Source: Tabrizicola sp. (GTDB lineage Bacteria; Pseudomonadota; Alphaproteobacteria; Rhodobacterales; Rhodobacteraceae). Taken from it: a stretch of 64,000 nt of DNA. The notes below the pieces were generated by a model. It saw only the letters and a program-made list of their open reading frames with translations, was not told the DNA's origin and searched no databases. Within the stretch, counting starts at the first letter, position 1. Each line of letters starts with the position of its first letter. The position numbers and the translations under genes are program-made. The DNA is taken from NCBI RefSeq assembly GCF_016793705.1, contig NZ_JAEULO010000023.1, positions 22,589-86,588 of the forward strand, read 5' to 3'. Below, piece after piece: positions 51,596 through 60,566 of this stretch.

Positions 51596-51988
51596 TCAGT
51601 CTTCGGTTCGGCCCGCGCTTTCTCGGTCCCTGTCGTAGTGGCGCATCCAGGGAAACTCCGGCAGCCAGTCCTCGCGCCGGATCATCCACAGCTCGTAGGT
51701 CGGGCGGAACTGCGAAAGCCCGTCGAACGCGCCGAGGTTGATGCCGATCTCGTCGTCGAAATGGGCAAAGACTGGCGAACCGCAGGTCGGGCAGAAATGG
51801 TTGCCCTTGTAGCTTCGGGTCTCGCCGGTGATGGTGACGGCGGCTTCGGGGAAGATCGCCGAGGCGTGGAACAGGGCACCCTGCCGCTTGCGGCAGTCAA
51901 GGCAGTGGCAGACCCCGACCCTGTAGGGCTGGCCCGTCGCCGCGATCCGCACAGAACCGCAGACACAGCCGCCTGTGACAGTGTCCAT
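51596..51988 (-). CDS. GFA/CENP-V-family zinc protein
   Basis: A 130-residue zinc-binding protein of the glutathione-dependent formaldehyde-activating (GFA) family. Ligand cysteines are in TGGCVCGSVRIAATG, CHCLDCRKRQGALF and FCPTCGSPVF. Most members have unknown substrate. Start MDTVTGGCVC has GGAGG upstream; the longer frame is not coding. The gene may be cotranscribed with the sulfotransferase 17 bases upstream. Confidence 0.9.
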   Translation of the reverse strand: MDTVTGGCVCGSVRIAATGQPYRVGVCHCLDCRKRQGALFHASAIFPEAAVTITGETRSYKGNHFCPTCGSPVFAHFDDEIGINLGAFDGLSQFRPTYELWMIRREDWLPEFPWMRHYDRDRESAGRTED

Positions 51989-52004
51989 ATCCTTGCCTCC
52001 CGCG

Positions 52005-52823
52005 CTAGTCGCCCAGCTTGGCGTGAACCTCGTCGAGGTCGACCGGGCCTTTCGGCAGCTTGTTCGCCGGATTGTCGAAATCATAGCGGAAAAGCTGGAA
52101 ATCGCGTTTGTAGATTTCCCACATCAGATGCATCGACAGATCGTCGAAATAGGCCTCGACGGGGTGCAGACGCTTGGGGCCGTGGCCTTCGCTTTCGTTG
52201 AAGCGGGGGATTTTGGCCAGGTCGATGGCGTGCTTCGTCTCGATGTTGTCCAGCACGACCTGCATGCCGGGATTGAAATCCTCGGTGAAGAAGATGTGGT
52301 TGTAGCGCCCGCCGTTGACGATGAAGGTCGAGACGTGCCCCGCCATCGCCGACCAGTGGATGTCGGGCTCCATCGGTTTCTTCCAGCGGATGGTGTCGCG
52401 GGTGAAGAGAAGGAAGCGGCGGAAGCTGGCGATCTGGTCGAACTCCTGCTTGCCGTCCTCGCCCCCGACCTCGATCCCGTATTTCTGGATCAGGAGCGGC
52501 ACGAGGTTGCCCCGGTAGCGCTTGCCGTTCCGCTGGATGCCGCAGATCTTGTCGAAGAAGGACGAGAGAATCCGGGTATAGGGGTTCCTGACGCAGGTGA
52601 AGGCATAGGTCTTGCGGCCGCGCACATTGCGTTCGATCACCGGCTGGCTGGCATCGAGCGCCCATTTGTGCAGGCCCTTGGTCGCATCGTGGATGTCGCC
52701 GTCGAAGAATTCGCCGTGGTCGGAGTAGTACATGATCTGGCCGATGGTCGAGCAGGCGCATTTCGGCACCACCCGGTAGACGACGCTTTCGCTTTCCGTC
52801 ATCCAAGTTCCGGGAAAACCCAT
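52005..52823 (-). CDS. Sulfotransferase family protein
   Basis: A 272-residue carbohydrate-type sulfotransferase (Sulfotransfer_2). The 5'-phosphosulfate loop is VVPKCACSTIGQIMYY and the 3'-phosphate motif VRNPYTRILSSFFDK. It would move sulfate from PAPS to a surface glycan. The start MGFPGTWMTESESV has GGAGG nearby. Head-to-head with the glycosyltransferase-like DUF5928 gene (about 150 bases), suggesting both act on one polysaccharide. Confidence 0.9.
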   Translation of the reverse strand: MGFPGTWMTESESVVYRVVPKCACSTIGQIMYYSDHGEFFDGDIHDATKGLHKWALDASQPVIERNVRGRKTYAFTCVRNPYTRILSSFFDKICGIQRNGKRYRGNLVPLLIQKYGIEVGGEDGKQEFDQIASFRRFLLFTRDTIRWKKPMEPDIHWSAMAGHVSTFIVNGGRYNHIFFTEDFNPGMQVVLDNIETKHAIDLAKIPRFNESEGHGPKRLHPVEAYFDDLSMHLMWEIYKRDFQLFRYDFDNPANKLPKGPVDLDEVHAKLGD

Positions 52824-52969
52824 TACTGAATACCCTCCTCGACCAAATGCTTCCAATTGATATCTCAATTTGGAATGCGGCAATCAAGCAGACATATTCG
52901 GGCTTTTCAAGGAAGCTCGGCCCGGTCTAGGGAAGCATGGACCACCGGAGATTGTCGGGCCCGCCACGA

Positions 52970-54547
52970 ATGACGCAGATCGCCTTCATCCTTCTCTGTC
53001 ACAAGGACCCGGATGGGATCATCGCCCAGACCCTGCGGCTGACGGCTGCGGGGGATTGCGTGGCGATCCATTTCGACGCGCGCGCCAGCGCTGCCGACTT
53101 TGCCCGCATCCGTGCGGCGCTGGCGGCCAACCCTCAGGTCACGTTCGCGCGGCGCCGACGCAAATGCGGCTGGGGCGAGTGGAGCCTGGTCGCGGCGACG
53201 CTGGAGGGGCTGACAGCGGCCGTCGATGCCTTTCCGGGGGCCACGCATTTCTACATGCTGTCGGGCGACTGCATGCCGATCAAGACGGCGGAATATATCC
53301 GCAACCGCCTGGAACGCGAGAACGCCGACTTCATCGAGAGCTTCGACTTTTTCGGATCGGACTGGATCAAGACCGGGATCAAGGAGGAACGCCTGATCTA
53401 CCGGCACTGGTTCAACGAGCGACAGCGGAAGTGGCTGTTCTACACCTCGATGGACCTGCAGAAGCGCTTCGGTCTTGCCCGGAAGTTGCCTGCGGACCTT
53501 GGCATCCGCATCGGCAGCCAGTGGTGGTGCCTGCGCCGCCGCACGGTCGAGGCGGTGCTGGACTTCGTGGCGAAGCGCCGGGACGTCACGCGCTTTTTCG
53601 CGACGACCTGGATTCCGGACGAGACCTTCTTCCAGACCCTCGTCGGCCATCTGGTGCCGGAGCGCGAAATCCGGTCGCGGGCGCTGACGTTCCTCATGTT
53701 CACCGACTACGGGATGCCGGTGACGTTCTACGATGACCACTACGATCTCTTGCTGTCGCAGGAGTACCTGTTCGCCCGCAAGATCAGCCCGGACGCGAAG
53801 GCCCTGAAGGAAAGGCTGGGCGCGCTTTATGCCGAGACCGGGCGGCAGTTCACGATCTCGGACGAGGGTCGGCGGCTCTACGCCTTTCTTGCCGCACGGG
53901 GGCGCGAGGGGCGGCGGTTCGCGCCGCGCTTCTGGGAGGCCGAGACAAGCCTTGGCCGCAGCCGGACGCTGATGGTGGTGGCCTGCAAGAAGTGGCATGT
54001 GGCCAAGCGCCTGGTCGACCGGGTGCGCGGGCTGACCGGGATTCCGGCGGTGGACTACCTGTTCAACGAGCAGGCGACGGTCCTGCCTGACCTGGGCGGC
54101 ATCCAAAGCTCGATCGAGAAGCGGATGCGGCATCGGCGAGCGCTGGTGAAGATGCTGTTCGAGCATTGGGGCAGTGATCGGCTGATCCTGTGCATCGACC
54201 CCGGCAGCATCGAGCTATTGCAGGATTTCCGGCAGGACCGGTCGCGGTTGCGGCTCCTGGAGATTGATTGCGCGTTCACCGACGACTATCTGGCCGGACA
54301 TGCCCGCCGGGTAGGCCTTGCCGGACCGCAGACGCCGGTGGCAGCGATGCAGAAGCTTCTGCCGACGATCCGCTATGACGTGAAGTTCGAAAGCGACCGG
54401 CTGCGTGACCTGGGCCTTGCGGAACACTACCATATGCGCGAGGGCAGCAGCCTGGCCGAGAACGCCGAGGCGCTGGCCGCCTTCCTGGGCATACTGGCCG
54501 AGACGGCCCGGGAGATTGCCGCAACCGAATATCTATTCGTGGATTGA
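52970..54547 (+). CDS. Core-2/I-branching-type glycosyltransferase with DUF5928 domain
   Basis: A 525-residue protein. Residues 1-270 resemble beta-1,6-N-acetylglucosaminyltransferases (FILLCHKDPDGII, VAIHFDARASAADFARIRAA, HFYMLSGDCMPIKT, EYIRNR). The C-terminal half (about 320-520, LMVVACKKWHVAKRLVDRVR) matches the DUF5928 region of Rhodobacteraceae. An upstream ATG (11 codons earlier) with AGGGAAG is an alternative start. Likely function: glycan chain branching or capsule synthesis next to a sulfotransferase. Confidence 0.85.
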   Translation: MTQIAFILLCHKDPDGIIAQTLRLTAAGDCVAIHFDARASAADFARIRAALAANPQVTFARRRRKCGWGEWSLVAATLEGLTAAVDAFPGATHFYMLSGDCMPIKTAEYIRNRLERENADFIESFDFFGSDWIKTGIKEERLIYRHWFNERQRKWLFYTSMDLQKRFGLARKLPADLGIRIGSQWWCLRRRTVEAVLDFVAKRRDVTRFFATTWIPDETFFQTLVGHLVPEREIRSRALTFLMFTDYGMPVTFYDDHYDLLLSQEYLFARKISPDAKALKERLGALYAETGRQFTISDEGRRLYAFLAARGREGRRFAPRFWEAETSLGRSRTLMVVACKKWHVAKRLVDRVRGLTGIPAVDYLFNEQATVLPDLGGIQSSIEKRMRHRRALVKMLFEHWGSDRLILCIDPGSIELLQDFRQDRSRLRLLEIDCAFTDDYLAGHARRVGLAGPQTPVAAMQKLLPTIRYDVKFESDRLRDLGLAEHYHMREGSSLAENAEALAAFLGILAETAREIAATEYLFVD

Positions 54548-54552
54548 GTAAC

Positions 54553-54924
54553 ATGAGCTGGACCTATGACCCGACCAATATCTTCGCCCGAATCCTGCGC
54601 GGCGAGATTCCGAACAAGACGGTGATGGAGACGCCGCATACGCTGGTGTTCCACGACATCCATCCCCAGGCCCCGGTGCATGTTCTGGCGATCCCGAAGG
54701 GGGCCTATGTGAGCTTCGACCATTTCGCGGCCGAGGCGCCCGAGGCGGAGCTGGTGGATTTCCACCGCACTGTCGCGAAGGTCTGCGCCATTCTGGGCCT
54801 GACCGGCGAGGACGGGTTCCGCGCCATCACCAATGCGGGGACGCATGGGATGCAGGAAGTGCCGCATTACCACCTGCACATCCTGGGTGGCCGGAGCTTA
54901 GGCCGGATGCTGGAGCGCGTCTGA
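54553..54924 (+). CDS. HIT-family nucleotide hydrolase (HinT-like)
   Basis: A 123-residue histidine-triad protein. The active-site motif HYHLHILGGRSLG is near the end, with IFARILRGEIPNKTV at the start. HinT hydrolases cleave AMP-lysine and related phosphoramidates. It sits five bases after the glycosyltransferase stop but has a weak ribosome site. Length normal. Confidence 0.93.
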   Translation: MSWTYDPTNIFARILRGEIPNKTVMETPHTLVFHDIHPQAPVHVLAIPKGAYVSFDHFAAEAPEAELVDFHRTVAKVCAILGLTGEDGFRAITNAGTHGMQEVPHYHLHILGGRSLGRMLERV

Positions 54925-54993
54925 ACCCGCAAGGATCGGGTCGGCACGCCCGACCGGATCCTCCATCTTCCGGGGTGAAGACTGGAGGACACC

Positions 54994-55449
54994 ATGCACT
55001 ACACAGCAATTCCCACCGCAACCGCCCGCCACTATCAGGCCGGGCGTCCGGATGCGAACGGACAGGTGCCGGAGCGGGCGGTTTCGGATGGCGGGGGCAA
55101 CCCGTGCCGACACTGCCTGAAGATGATCCCGGAGGGCGCGGCGATGTTGATCCTGGCCCACCGGCCCTTTCCGGCGCCGCAACCCTATGCCGAGGTCGGG
55201 CCGATCTTCCTGTGCGCCAACCCTTGTGAGGCGGGGGGTGGGGAGGGCCCGCCCGAGGTGCTGGCATCGCCCGACTACATCGTGCGGGGCTACGGGGCGG
55301 ATGACCGGATCGTGTATGGCTCGGGCGGGGTAACAGCCACCGATGCGATCCCGGCGCGGGCAGAGGTGCTGTTCGGCGACCCGAAGATCGCCTACCTGCA
55401 TGTGCGGTCGGCGCGGAACAACTGCTATCAGGTGCGGATCGACCGCTAG
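54994..55449 (+). CDS. DUF1203-domain protein
   Basis: A 151-residue protein. It contains NPCRHCLKMIPEGAAMLILA (CxxC pair) and FLCANPCEA (a second pair), which could hold a metal. The tail IAYLHVRSARNNCYQVRI is conserved in DUF1203. Function unknown. Start with a GGAGG site, alone on the plus strand. Confidence 0.85.
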   Translation: MHYTAIPTATARHYQAGRPDANGQVPERAVSDGGGNPCRHCLKMIPEGAAMLILAHRPFPAPQPYAEVGPIFLCANPCEAGGGEGPPEVLASPDYIVRGYGADDRIVYGSGGVTATDAIPARAEVLFGDPKIAYLHVRSARNNCYQVRIDR

Positions 55450-55463
55450 GTCGGGGCGGTTTT

Positions 55464-55585
55464 CAAATCGAGCGGCTGTCGCCGCAAGCCTTTTCTCTCT
55501 GGCTTGCGCGTGAAGAACGCGCAAGCCAGAGGCTGATGGGAGCGCTGCCCCCAAACCCCCGGGATATTTCTGTCCAGGTGAAAGG
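55464..55585. repeat. Structured intergenic repeat, copy 4
   Basis: TCAAATCGAGCGG, CAAGCCTTTTCTCT, then hairpin CTCTGGCTTGCGCGT / ACGCGCAAGCCAGAG (55497-55511 and 55517-55531, loop GAAGA), and CCCCCGGGATATTTC, GGTGAAAGGG. The stem is different from copies 1 and 2 but the same position and loop type (GAAGR) are kept. Between converging DUF1203 and MmcQ-like genes. Confidence 0.85.
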
Positions 55586-55592
55586 GCTTGGG

Positions 55593-55952
55593 TCAGCCTT
55601 CCGGGTAGGCGGCGTCCCAGGCCTTGAGCCAGCGCTTCGGGGCGGCGTCGCGCCATTGCTGGAGGAGGCGCGCCTTGGCCCAGCCTTCGTCCAGCCTGCC
55701 CGCACGCACTAGGATCAGCCCGTGCGGGGTGTAGTGAGGGTGTAGGAAGAAGGTGTCGGGATCAGCGGCGAGAAGCATCTCGCGTTCGTCGGCACTCGCC
55801 TTGAACGGCGCACCGTCGGCCAGCGCGGCCCAGTAGCACCACATCCTGCCGTGGGCCTTCAGGACCTCATGGCCCCAGGGGTGGGCGATGGTGATCTCGG
55901 GGAGGCTGAGACCGAGGGCGAGGGCCTTGAGGTCGGGCCAGGTGTGGATCAT
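55593..55952 (-). CDS. MmcQ/YjbR-family DNA-binding-fold protein
   Basis: A 119-residue protein of the MmcQ/YjbR group (CyaY-like fold). LPEITIAHPWGHEVLKAHGRMW and HPHYTPHGLILVRAGRLD are typical. Function is poorly known; DNA binding has been suggested for relatives. It overlaps the upstream small gene by ATGA, so the two are coupled. Confidence 0.88.
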   Translation of the reverse strand: MIHTWPDLKALALGLSLPEITIAHPWGHEVLKAHGRMWCYWAALADGAPFKASADEREMLLAADPDTFFLHPHYTPHGLILVRAGRLDEGWAKARLLQQWRDAAPKRWLKAWDAAYPEG

Positions 55953-56155
55953 TTTTCCTGCTTCGGCTTCGTAATGATGATTCTGCTACTGCTCAGAAAC
56001 TTTTTTCCTCTCTTCTTCATGTCCTTGCGCTGCCCCTTGCTCAAAGAAGCCTTTGCCAACTTGGTCTTACCGCTCTTTGGATCTGCTGCGTCTAGCGTCC
56101 CAAAGCCCCGCGCGGTGAACATTGAACTGCCGCCGTTGTAGGTGCCCTTGCCCAT
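55949..56155 (-). CDS. Small basic hypothetical protein (68 aa)
   Basis: A 68-residue, lysine-rich protein (KTKLAKASLSKGQRKDMKKR then KKFLSSSRIIITKPKQEK). Less GC-rich than its neighbours. Start preceded by AGAGAGGCCAG. It overlaps the MmcQ-like gene by ATGA and lies just downstream of the polA stop (61-base gap). No family recognised; nucleic-acid binding is a guess from charge. Confidence 0.55.
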   Translation of the reverse strand: MGKGTYNGGSSMFTARGFGTLDAADPKSGKTKLAKASLSKGQRKDMKKRGKKFLSSSRIIITKPKQEK

Positions 56156-56216
56156 CAGTCTGGCCTCTCTAGCAAACAGAATTTCTAGTGATGTGAACCA
56201 GAATTTCGTCTGACAC

Positions 56217-59057
56217 CTAATGCGCCTCGGCCCAGTTCCTGCCCTTGCCCGCGTCGACGGCGAGGTGAACCTTGAGCGCGACCGCGGGGTGGGCGGCTGC
56301 TTCCATCGTCTCTTTCGCGGCGGCGATCAGGCGGTCGGCCTCGTCTTCTGCGACCTCGAAGAGAAGTTCGTCGTGGACCTGCAACAGCATCTTCGCATCG
56401 ATCCCCGTGATCGCGGCGGGCATCCGGATCATCGCGCGGCGGATCACGTCGGCGGCGGTGCCCTGGATCGGCGCGTTGATCGCGGCGCGCTTGGCGAAAC
56501 CCGCGCCGGGGCCCTTGGCGTTGATCTCGGGGGTGTGGATCTTCCGGCCGAAGAGGGTTTGGACGAAACCGTTCGCCTGCGCGAATTTCACCGTGTCGGT
56601 CATGTAGCCCCGGATGCCGGGGAAGCGTTCGAAATAGCGGTCGATGAAGCCTTGGGCTTCCGCGCGGGGAATGCGCAGGTTGCGGGCGAGGCCGAAGCCG
56701 GAAATGCCGTAGATCACGCCGAAGTTGATGGCCTTGGCCTTGCGGCGGATGTCGGGGGTCATCTGGTCGAGGGGGACGTTGAACATCTCGGACGCAGTGA
56801 GGGCGTGAATGTCGATGCCGTCCTCGAACGCCTGCCGAAGTTCCGGGATGTCGGCGATATGGGCGAGGATGCGCAGCTCGATCTGGGAATAGTCGAGGCT
56901 GACGAGGATGCGGCCTTTCGGGGCGACGAAGGCCTCGCGGATGCGGCGGCCTTCCTCGGTGCGGACGGGGATGTTCTGGAGGTTCGGGTCGGTGGAGGCG
57001 AGGCGGCCGGTGTTGGCCCCGGCGATGGAATAGGAGGTGTGGACGCGGCCGGTATCGGGGTTGATCGCCAGTTGCAGCGCGTCGGTGTAGGTGGATTTCA
57101 GCTTGGCGATCTGGCGCCAGTCGAGGATTCTCGCCGCCAGTCTGGCGCCCTGCGGGTGGCTGTCTTCCAGCGTGGTGATGTCTTCCAGGATGTCGGCACC
57201 GGTGCCATAGGCCCCGGTCTTGCCCTTCTCGCCGCCCGGGATTTGCAGGCGGTCGAAGAGGATTTCGCCAAGCTGCTTCGGGCTGCCCACGTTGAATTTC
57301 TCGCCCGCGACGTCCTGGATTTCCTCTTCCAGCTGGACAAGCTTCTGGGCGAAGGCGTTGGACATGCGGTTCAGCGTGTCGCGGTCGACCTCGATGCCCT
57401 TCATCTCCATGTCGGCCAGCACCGGGACCAGCGGGCGTTCCAGGGTTTCGTAGACGGTCGTCACTTTCGCCCGGTGCAGTTGTGGCTTGAACGCCTGCCA
57501 GAGACGGAGGGTCACGTCGGCGTCCTCGGCGGCGTATTTGACGGCGTCGTCGATCGCGACCTTGTCGAAGGTGATCTGGGATTTTCCGCTGCCGAGGAGC
57601 GACTTGATCGGGATCGGCGTGTGGCCAAGGTAGCGTTCTGAAAGCTCGTCCATGCCATGGTTGTGGAGCCCGGCGTGCATCGCGTAGCTCATCAGCATCG
57701 TGTCGTCGAAGGGGGTGATGCGGACCCCGAGGCGGGCGAAGATCTTCCAGTCGTATTTCATGTTCTGGCCGATCTTCAGGATCGACGGATCCTCCAGCAC
57801 CGGGCGCAGGGCGTTGAGCGTCTCGGACTGGGTCAGCTGGCCGGGTGCAAGGGCCGTGGCGCCGAAGAGGTCGCCGCCGCCGGTGGTGTGGCCCAACGGG
57901 ATGTAGGCGGCTTTCCCGGCGTCCACCGACAGCGAGATGCCGACCAGTTCGGCGCGCATCTCGTCCAGCGAGGTGGTTTCGGTGTCGACGGCGACATGGC
58001 CGATGTCGCGGATACGGGCGATCCAACGGGTCAGCGCCGCCATGTCACGGATGCACTCATAGGCGGCATGGTCGAAGGCGGGCTGTTCCTCTGTCGCCTT
58101 CGGCGCCTCGTCGCGGGGGGAGACTGTCAGCTGCGAGGTGTCGGGAAGCGCCGGGGCCGCGATGCCAAGCTTGTCGGCGACACGCTTGGTCAGGGTGCGG
58201 AATTCCATTTTCGTCAGGAAATCCATGATCTTGTCCGCCTCGGGCAGGCGGATGGTCAGATCGTCCAGCGTCACGTCCAGGGGCGTGTCGGATTTCAGCG
58301 TCACCAGCTCTCGGCTGATGCGAATCTGGTCGGCATTGTCGACAAGCGCCTCGCGGCGTTTCGGCTGCTTGATCTCTCCGGCCCGGGCGAGAAGCGTGTC
58401 GAGGTCGCCGTATTCGTTGATCAGGAGGGCGGCGGTCTTCAGGCCGATGCCGGGGGCGCCGGGGACGTTGTCGACGCTGTCGCCCGCCAGCGACTGCACG
58501 TCGATCACCCGGTCGGGGGCGACGCCGAATTTCTCGATCACCTCGTCGGGGCCGATGGCGCGGGTCTTCATCGGGTCGAACATGTCGATGCCGGGGCGGA
58601 TCAGCTGCATCAGGTCCTTGTCGGAGGAAATGATGGTGCAGGATCCCCCGGCCTCGACCGCTTCGCGCGCGAGGGTGGCGATGATGTCGTCGGCCTCGTA
58701 CCCCTCGGTCTCGAGGCAGGCGACGTTGAAGGCGCGGGTCGCCTCGCGGGTCAGGGAGAACTGCGGGCGGAGGTCTTCGGGCAATTCGGGGCGATTGGCC
58801 TTGTAGGCGGGGTAAAGCGTGTTGCGGAAGGTGTCGGCGGAATAGTCGAAGACCACGGCCAGATGCGTGGCCGCCTTGCCGTTCGAGGTGGCGCGGCTGA
58901 GTTCGTTCCACAAGATGTTGCAAAAGCCCGCGACGGCGCCCACGGGCAGACCATCGGACTTGCGGGTCAGGGGCGGCAGCGCGTGGTAGGCGCGGAAGAT
59001 ATACGCCGAGCCGTCGATGAGGTGGAGGTGGTGGCCCTTGCCGAAGGTCGAGGACAT
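56217..59057 (-). CDS. polA: DNA polymerase I
   Basis: A 946-residue three-domain enzyme of replication and repair. The 5'-3' exonuclease is at about 1-300 (LHLIDGSAYIFRAYHALPPL, GYEADDIIATLA). The 3'-5' proofreading exonuclease with intact DEDDy motifs (VAVDTETTSLDEM, KIGQNMKYDWKIF) is at about 330-530. The polymerase domain has SLDYSQIELRILAHIADIPE, KAKAINFGVIYGISGFGLA and LLQVHDELLFEV. Start MSSTFGKGHHLHLIDG with GGGAG upstream. Confidence 0.97.
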   Translation of the reverse strand: MSSTFGKGHHLHLIDGSAYIFRAYHALPPLTRKSDGLPVGAVAGFCNILWNELSRATSNGKAATHLAVVFDYSADTFRNTLYPAYKANRPELPEDLRPQFSLTREATRAFNVACLETEGYEADDIIATLAREAVEAGGSCTIISSDKDLMQLIRPGIDMFDPMKTRAIGPDEVIEKFGVAPDRVIDVQSLAGDSVDNVPGAPGIGLKTAALLINEYGDLDTLLARAGEIKQPKRREALVDNADQIRISRELVTLKSDTPLDVTLDDLTIRLPEADKIMDFLTKMEFRTLTKRVADKLGIAAPALPDTSQLTVSPRDEAPKATEEQPAFDHAAYECIRDMAALTRWIARIRDIGHVAVDTETTSLDEMRAELVGISLSVDAGKAAYIPLGHTTGGGDLFGATALAPGQLTQSETLNALRPVLEDPSILKIGQNMKYDWKIFARLGVRITPFDDTMLMSYAMHAGLHNHGMDELSERYLGHTPIPIKSLLGSGKSQITFDKVAIDDAVKYAAEDADVTLRLWQAFKPQLHRAKVTTVYETLERPLVPVLADMEMKGIEVDRDTLNRMSNAFAQKLVQLEEEIQDVAGEKFNVGSPKQLGEILFDRLQIPGGEKGKTGAYGTGADILEDITTLEDSHPQGARLAARILDWRQIAKLKSTYTDALQLAINPDTGRVHTSYSIAGANTGRLASTDPNLQNIPVRTEEGRRIREAFVAPKGRILVSLDYSQIELRILAHIADIPELRQAFEDGIDIHALTASEMFNVPLDQMTPDIRRKAKAINFGVIYGISGFGLARNLRIPRAEAQGFIDRYFERFPGIRGYMTDTVKFAQANGFVQTLFGRKIHTPEINAKGPGAGFAKRAAINAPIQGTAADVIRRAMIRMPAAITGIDAKMLLQVHDELLFEVAEDEADRLIAAAKETMEAAAHPAVALKVHLAVDAGKGRNWAEAH

Positions 59058-59088
59058 GACATACTCCCGTTTGAAAGGGACTTTTGCC

Positions 59089-59538
59089 ATGATCCGCACG
59101 ATGTTGCCAGTTTTACTGCTGCCGCTTCTGGCCTTGCCCGCCAATGCCGAGAAGGTTCCGAGCTGCATCGGGGCAACCACCTACTGTGCGCCGCTTGTCG
59201 CCTGCATCCCTGCCACGGGCGAGGTGTTTCGCGGGGTGTCGCTGGGGCACGATTCCGGCCCGGTTCGAGCCCTGTCCGACGCGGGCGTGCGGTGCGAGGG
59301 CACATGGCGGCGCACGCTTCTGGGGGCCGGAGTTGCCGAGCTGACCTGCTCGGATGGTCGCAGTGCCAGATCGACATTCCGCTGGTTCGAGCGCGAAACC
59401 GGCACGGCGGTTGGCAAGGGAAAGTTCTCGACCGGAGATGAGGCCCAGTTCTGGGCAGGCAACAACCTGATGCGCTATTTCCAGGAGATGCCGCCCGGGG
59501 AAATGCTTCGGTTGAGCTGCAAAGTGCTGGAAAGCTGA
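59089..59538 (+). CDS. Hypothetical secreted protein
   Basis: A 149-residue protein with signal peptide (MIRTMLPVLLLPLLALPANA) and a mature part with several cysteines (VPSCIGATTYCAPLVACIP, RCEGTW, LTCSDGRS). It resembles no family I can name. Divergent from polA with only 31 bases between the start codons. Good AAAGGGA site. Confidence 0.75.
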   Translation: MIRTMLPVLLLPLLALPANAEKVPSCIGATTYCAPLVACIPATGEVFRGVSLGHDSGPVRALSDAGVRCEGTWRRTLLGAGVAELTCSDGRSARSTFRWFERETGTAVGKGKFSTGDEAQFWAGNNLMRYFQEMPPGEMLRLSCKVLES

Positions 59539-59553
59539 GATCCGGCTTCAGCC

Positions 59554-60213
59554 TCAAGGCTGCGTGTTCACCCAGAGCGACAGGGTGACAGACCAGTTGG
59601 CCGGGGTCCAGAGGCCGAAGGGGATGCCCGAGGCGCGGAAGGTCTCGCCCAGCCAGACGTTGCAGGTGCGCAGCGCGCTGAAATGGCCATCGGCGGGGAA
59701 GAAGGCGTCGGTGCCGGTGAAGCCGGGTCGGGCCAGCGGCCGGTCGCTGGCGAAGGTGGCCGATGTCAGGTCAAGGAGAGCCTGGAACTGCGCTTCGGAG
59801 AGGCGGAGGAAGCTCAGGTTCTCCAGCGGCGGCAGGGAGCCGAGGACGCCGACCCGGATCACGGCGTCGTCGCCGGTGGCAGCGGTCAGGACGGCGCTGG
59901 CGGTGATGTCGGCATAGCTGCCAGCCGTGGTGTAGAATGCGGCGGAGCCCCAGCCGAAGACGAGCCATTGCGCGTCGGGGTGGTTGACGGGCACGCCCGC
60001 GGCCTCGGCAAAGGCAAAGCGGGCGCGCGCCTCGGGCGTGAGAGGGAGGAGGATGTCGGTGTGGATCGGGCCTTGCAGGAGGCCGATCTGCCGGGCGGGC
60101 GGGCCGGAGAGATCAGGGCCGGGGCCGGGGATCAGCGGAAGGACCAGCGAGGCCACGAGGTAGAGGGCCGGGATAGCCAAGAGTGCGGCAAGGAGACGGC
60201 GAAGGTGGCGCAT
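59554..60213 (-). CDS. DUF2459 (TIGR02117) family membrane-anchored protein
   Basis: A 219-residue protein with one N-terminal hydrophobic anchor (LLAALLAIPALYLVASLVLP) and a mature domain (QWLVFGWGSAAFYTTAGSYAD, CNVWLGETFRASGIPFGLWTP). The family is sometimes called conserved hypothetical TIGR02117; its role is unknown. Start MRHLRRLL chosen; upstream residues are not typical. Confidence 0.85.
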   Translation of the reverse strand: MRHLRRLLAALLAIPALYLVASLVLPLIPGPGPDLSGPPARQIGLLQGPIHTDILLPLTPEARARFAFAEAAGVPVNHPDAQWLVFGWGSAAFYTTAGSYADITASAVLTAATGDDAVIRVGVLGSLPPLENLSFLRLSEAQFQALLDLTSATFASDRPLARPGFTGTDAFFPADGHFSALRTCNVWLGETFRASGIPFGLWTPANWSVTLSLWVNTQP

Positions 60214-60566
60214 GGAGGCCCCTGGGTTGCGTTGCTGCAAGCTGGCACGAGATGACGCCATGGCAAAGGTGGGGATGACCAGATGCCGAGGCCCGCACTC
60301 GCGATGACCGGCCTGAGCCTGGGGCGCCGACTATCCTTCTTGAGCGGACGGCGCGTCGCGAAGGGCTTGACGCGGCACACCCTGTCGCGCATCTTCGCGC
60401 CATGCTGCACCGGATGACCCCTCAGTCGTTTTATTGGACCTGCGCCACATAGGCGGCAGGGCAGCGTTTCACCACCGAAACCAACCCCGACAAGCCGCCC
60501 CGCGAGGGTCAGGCCGGATGGTTGAACAGGTTCCCCTCGCCCGGCCCCGAGCGAAGGAAATCGAAG
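60214..60566. other. 353-base gap without a recognisable gene
   Basis: No convincing ORF. The stretch contains short GC-rich dyads and an AT step (GTCGTTTTATTGG near 60424) that could be part of a promoter for the GNAT gene. The region between 60262 and 60430 has no feature I can name. Confidence 0.5.

Noticed and set aside
57657-59441. 594-residue plus-strand ORF
   Set aside because: Antisense to polA, whose three domains are intact on the minus strand.
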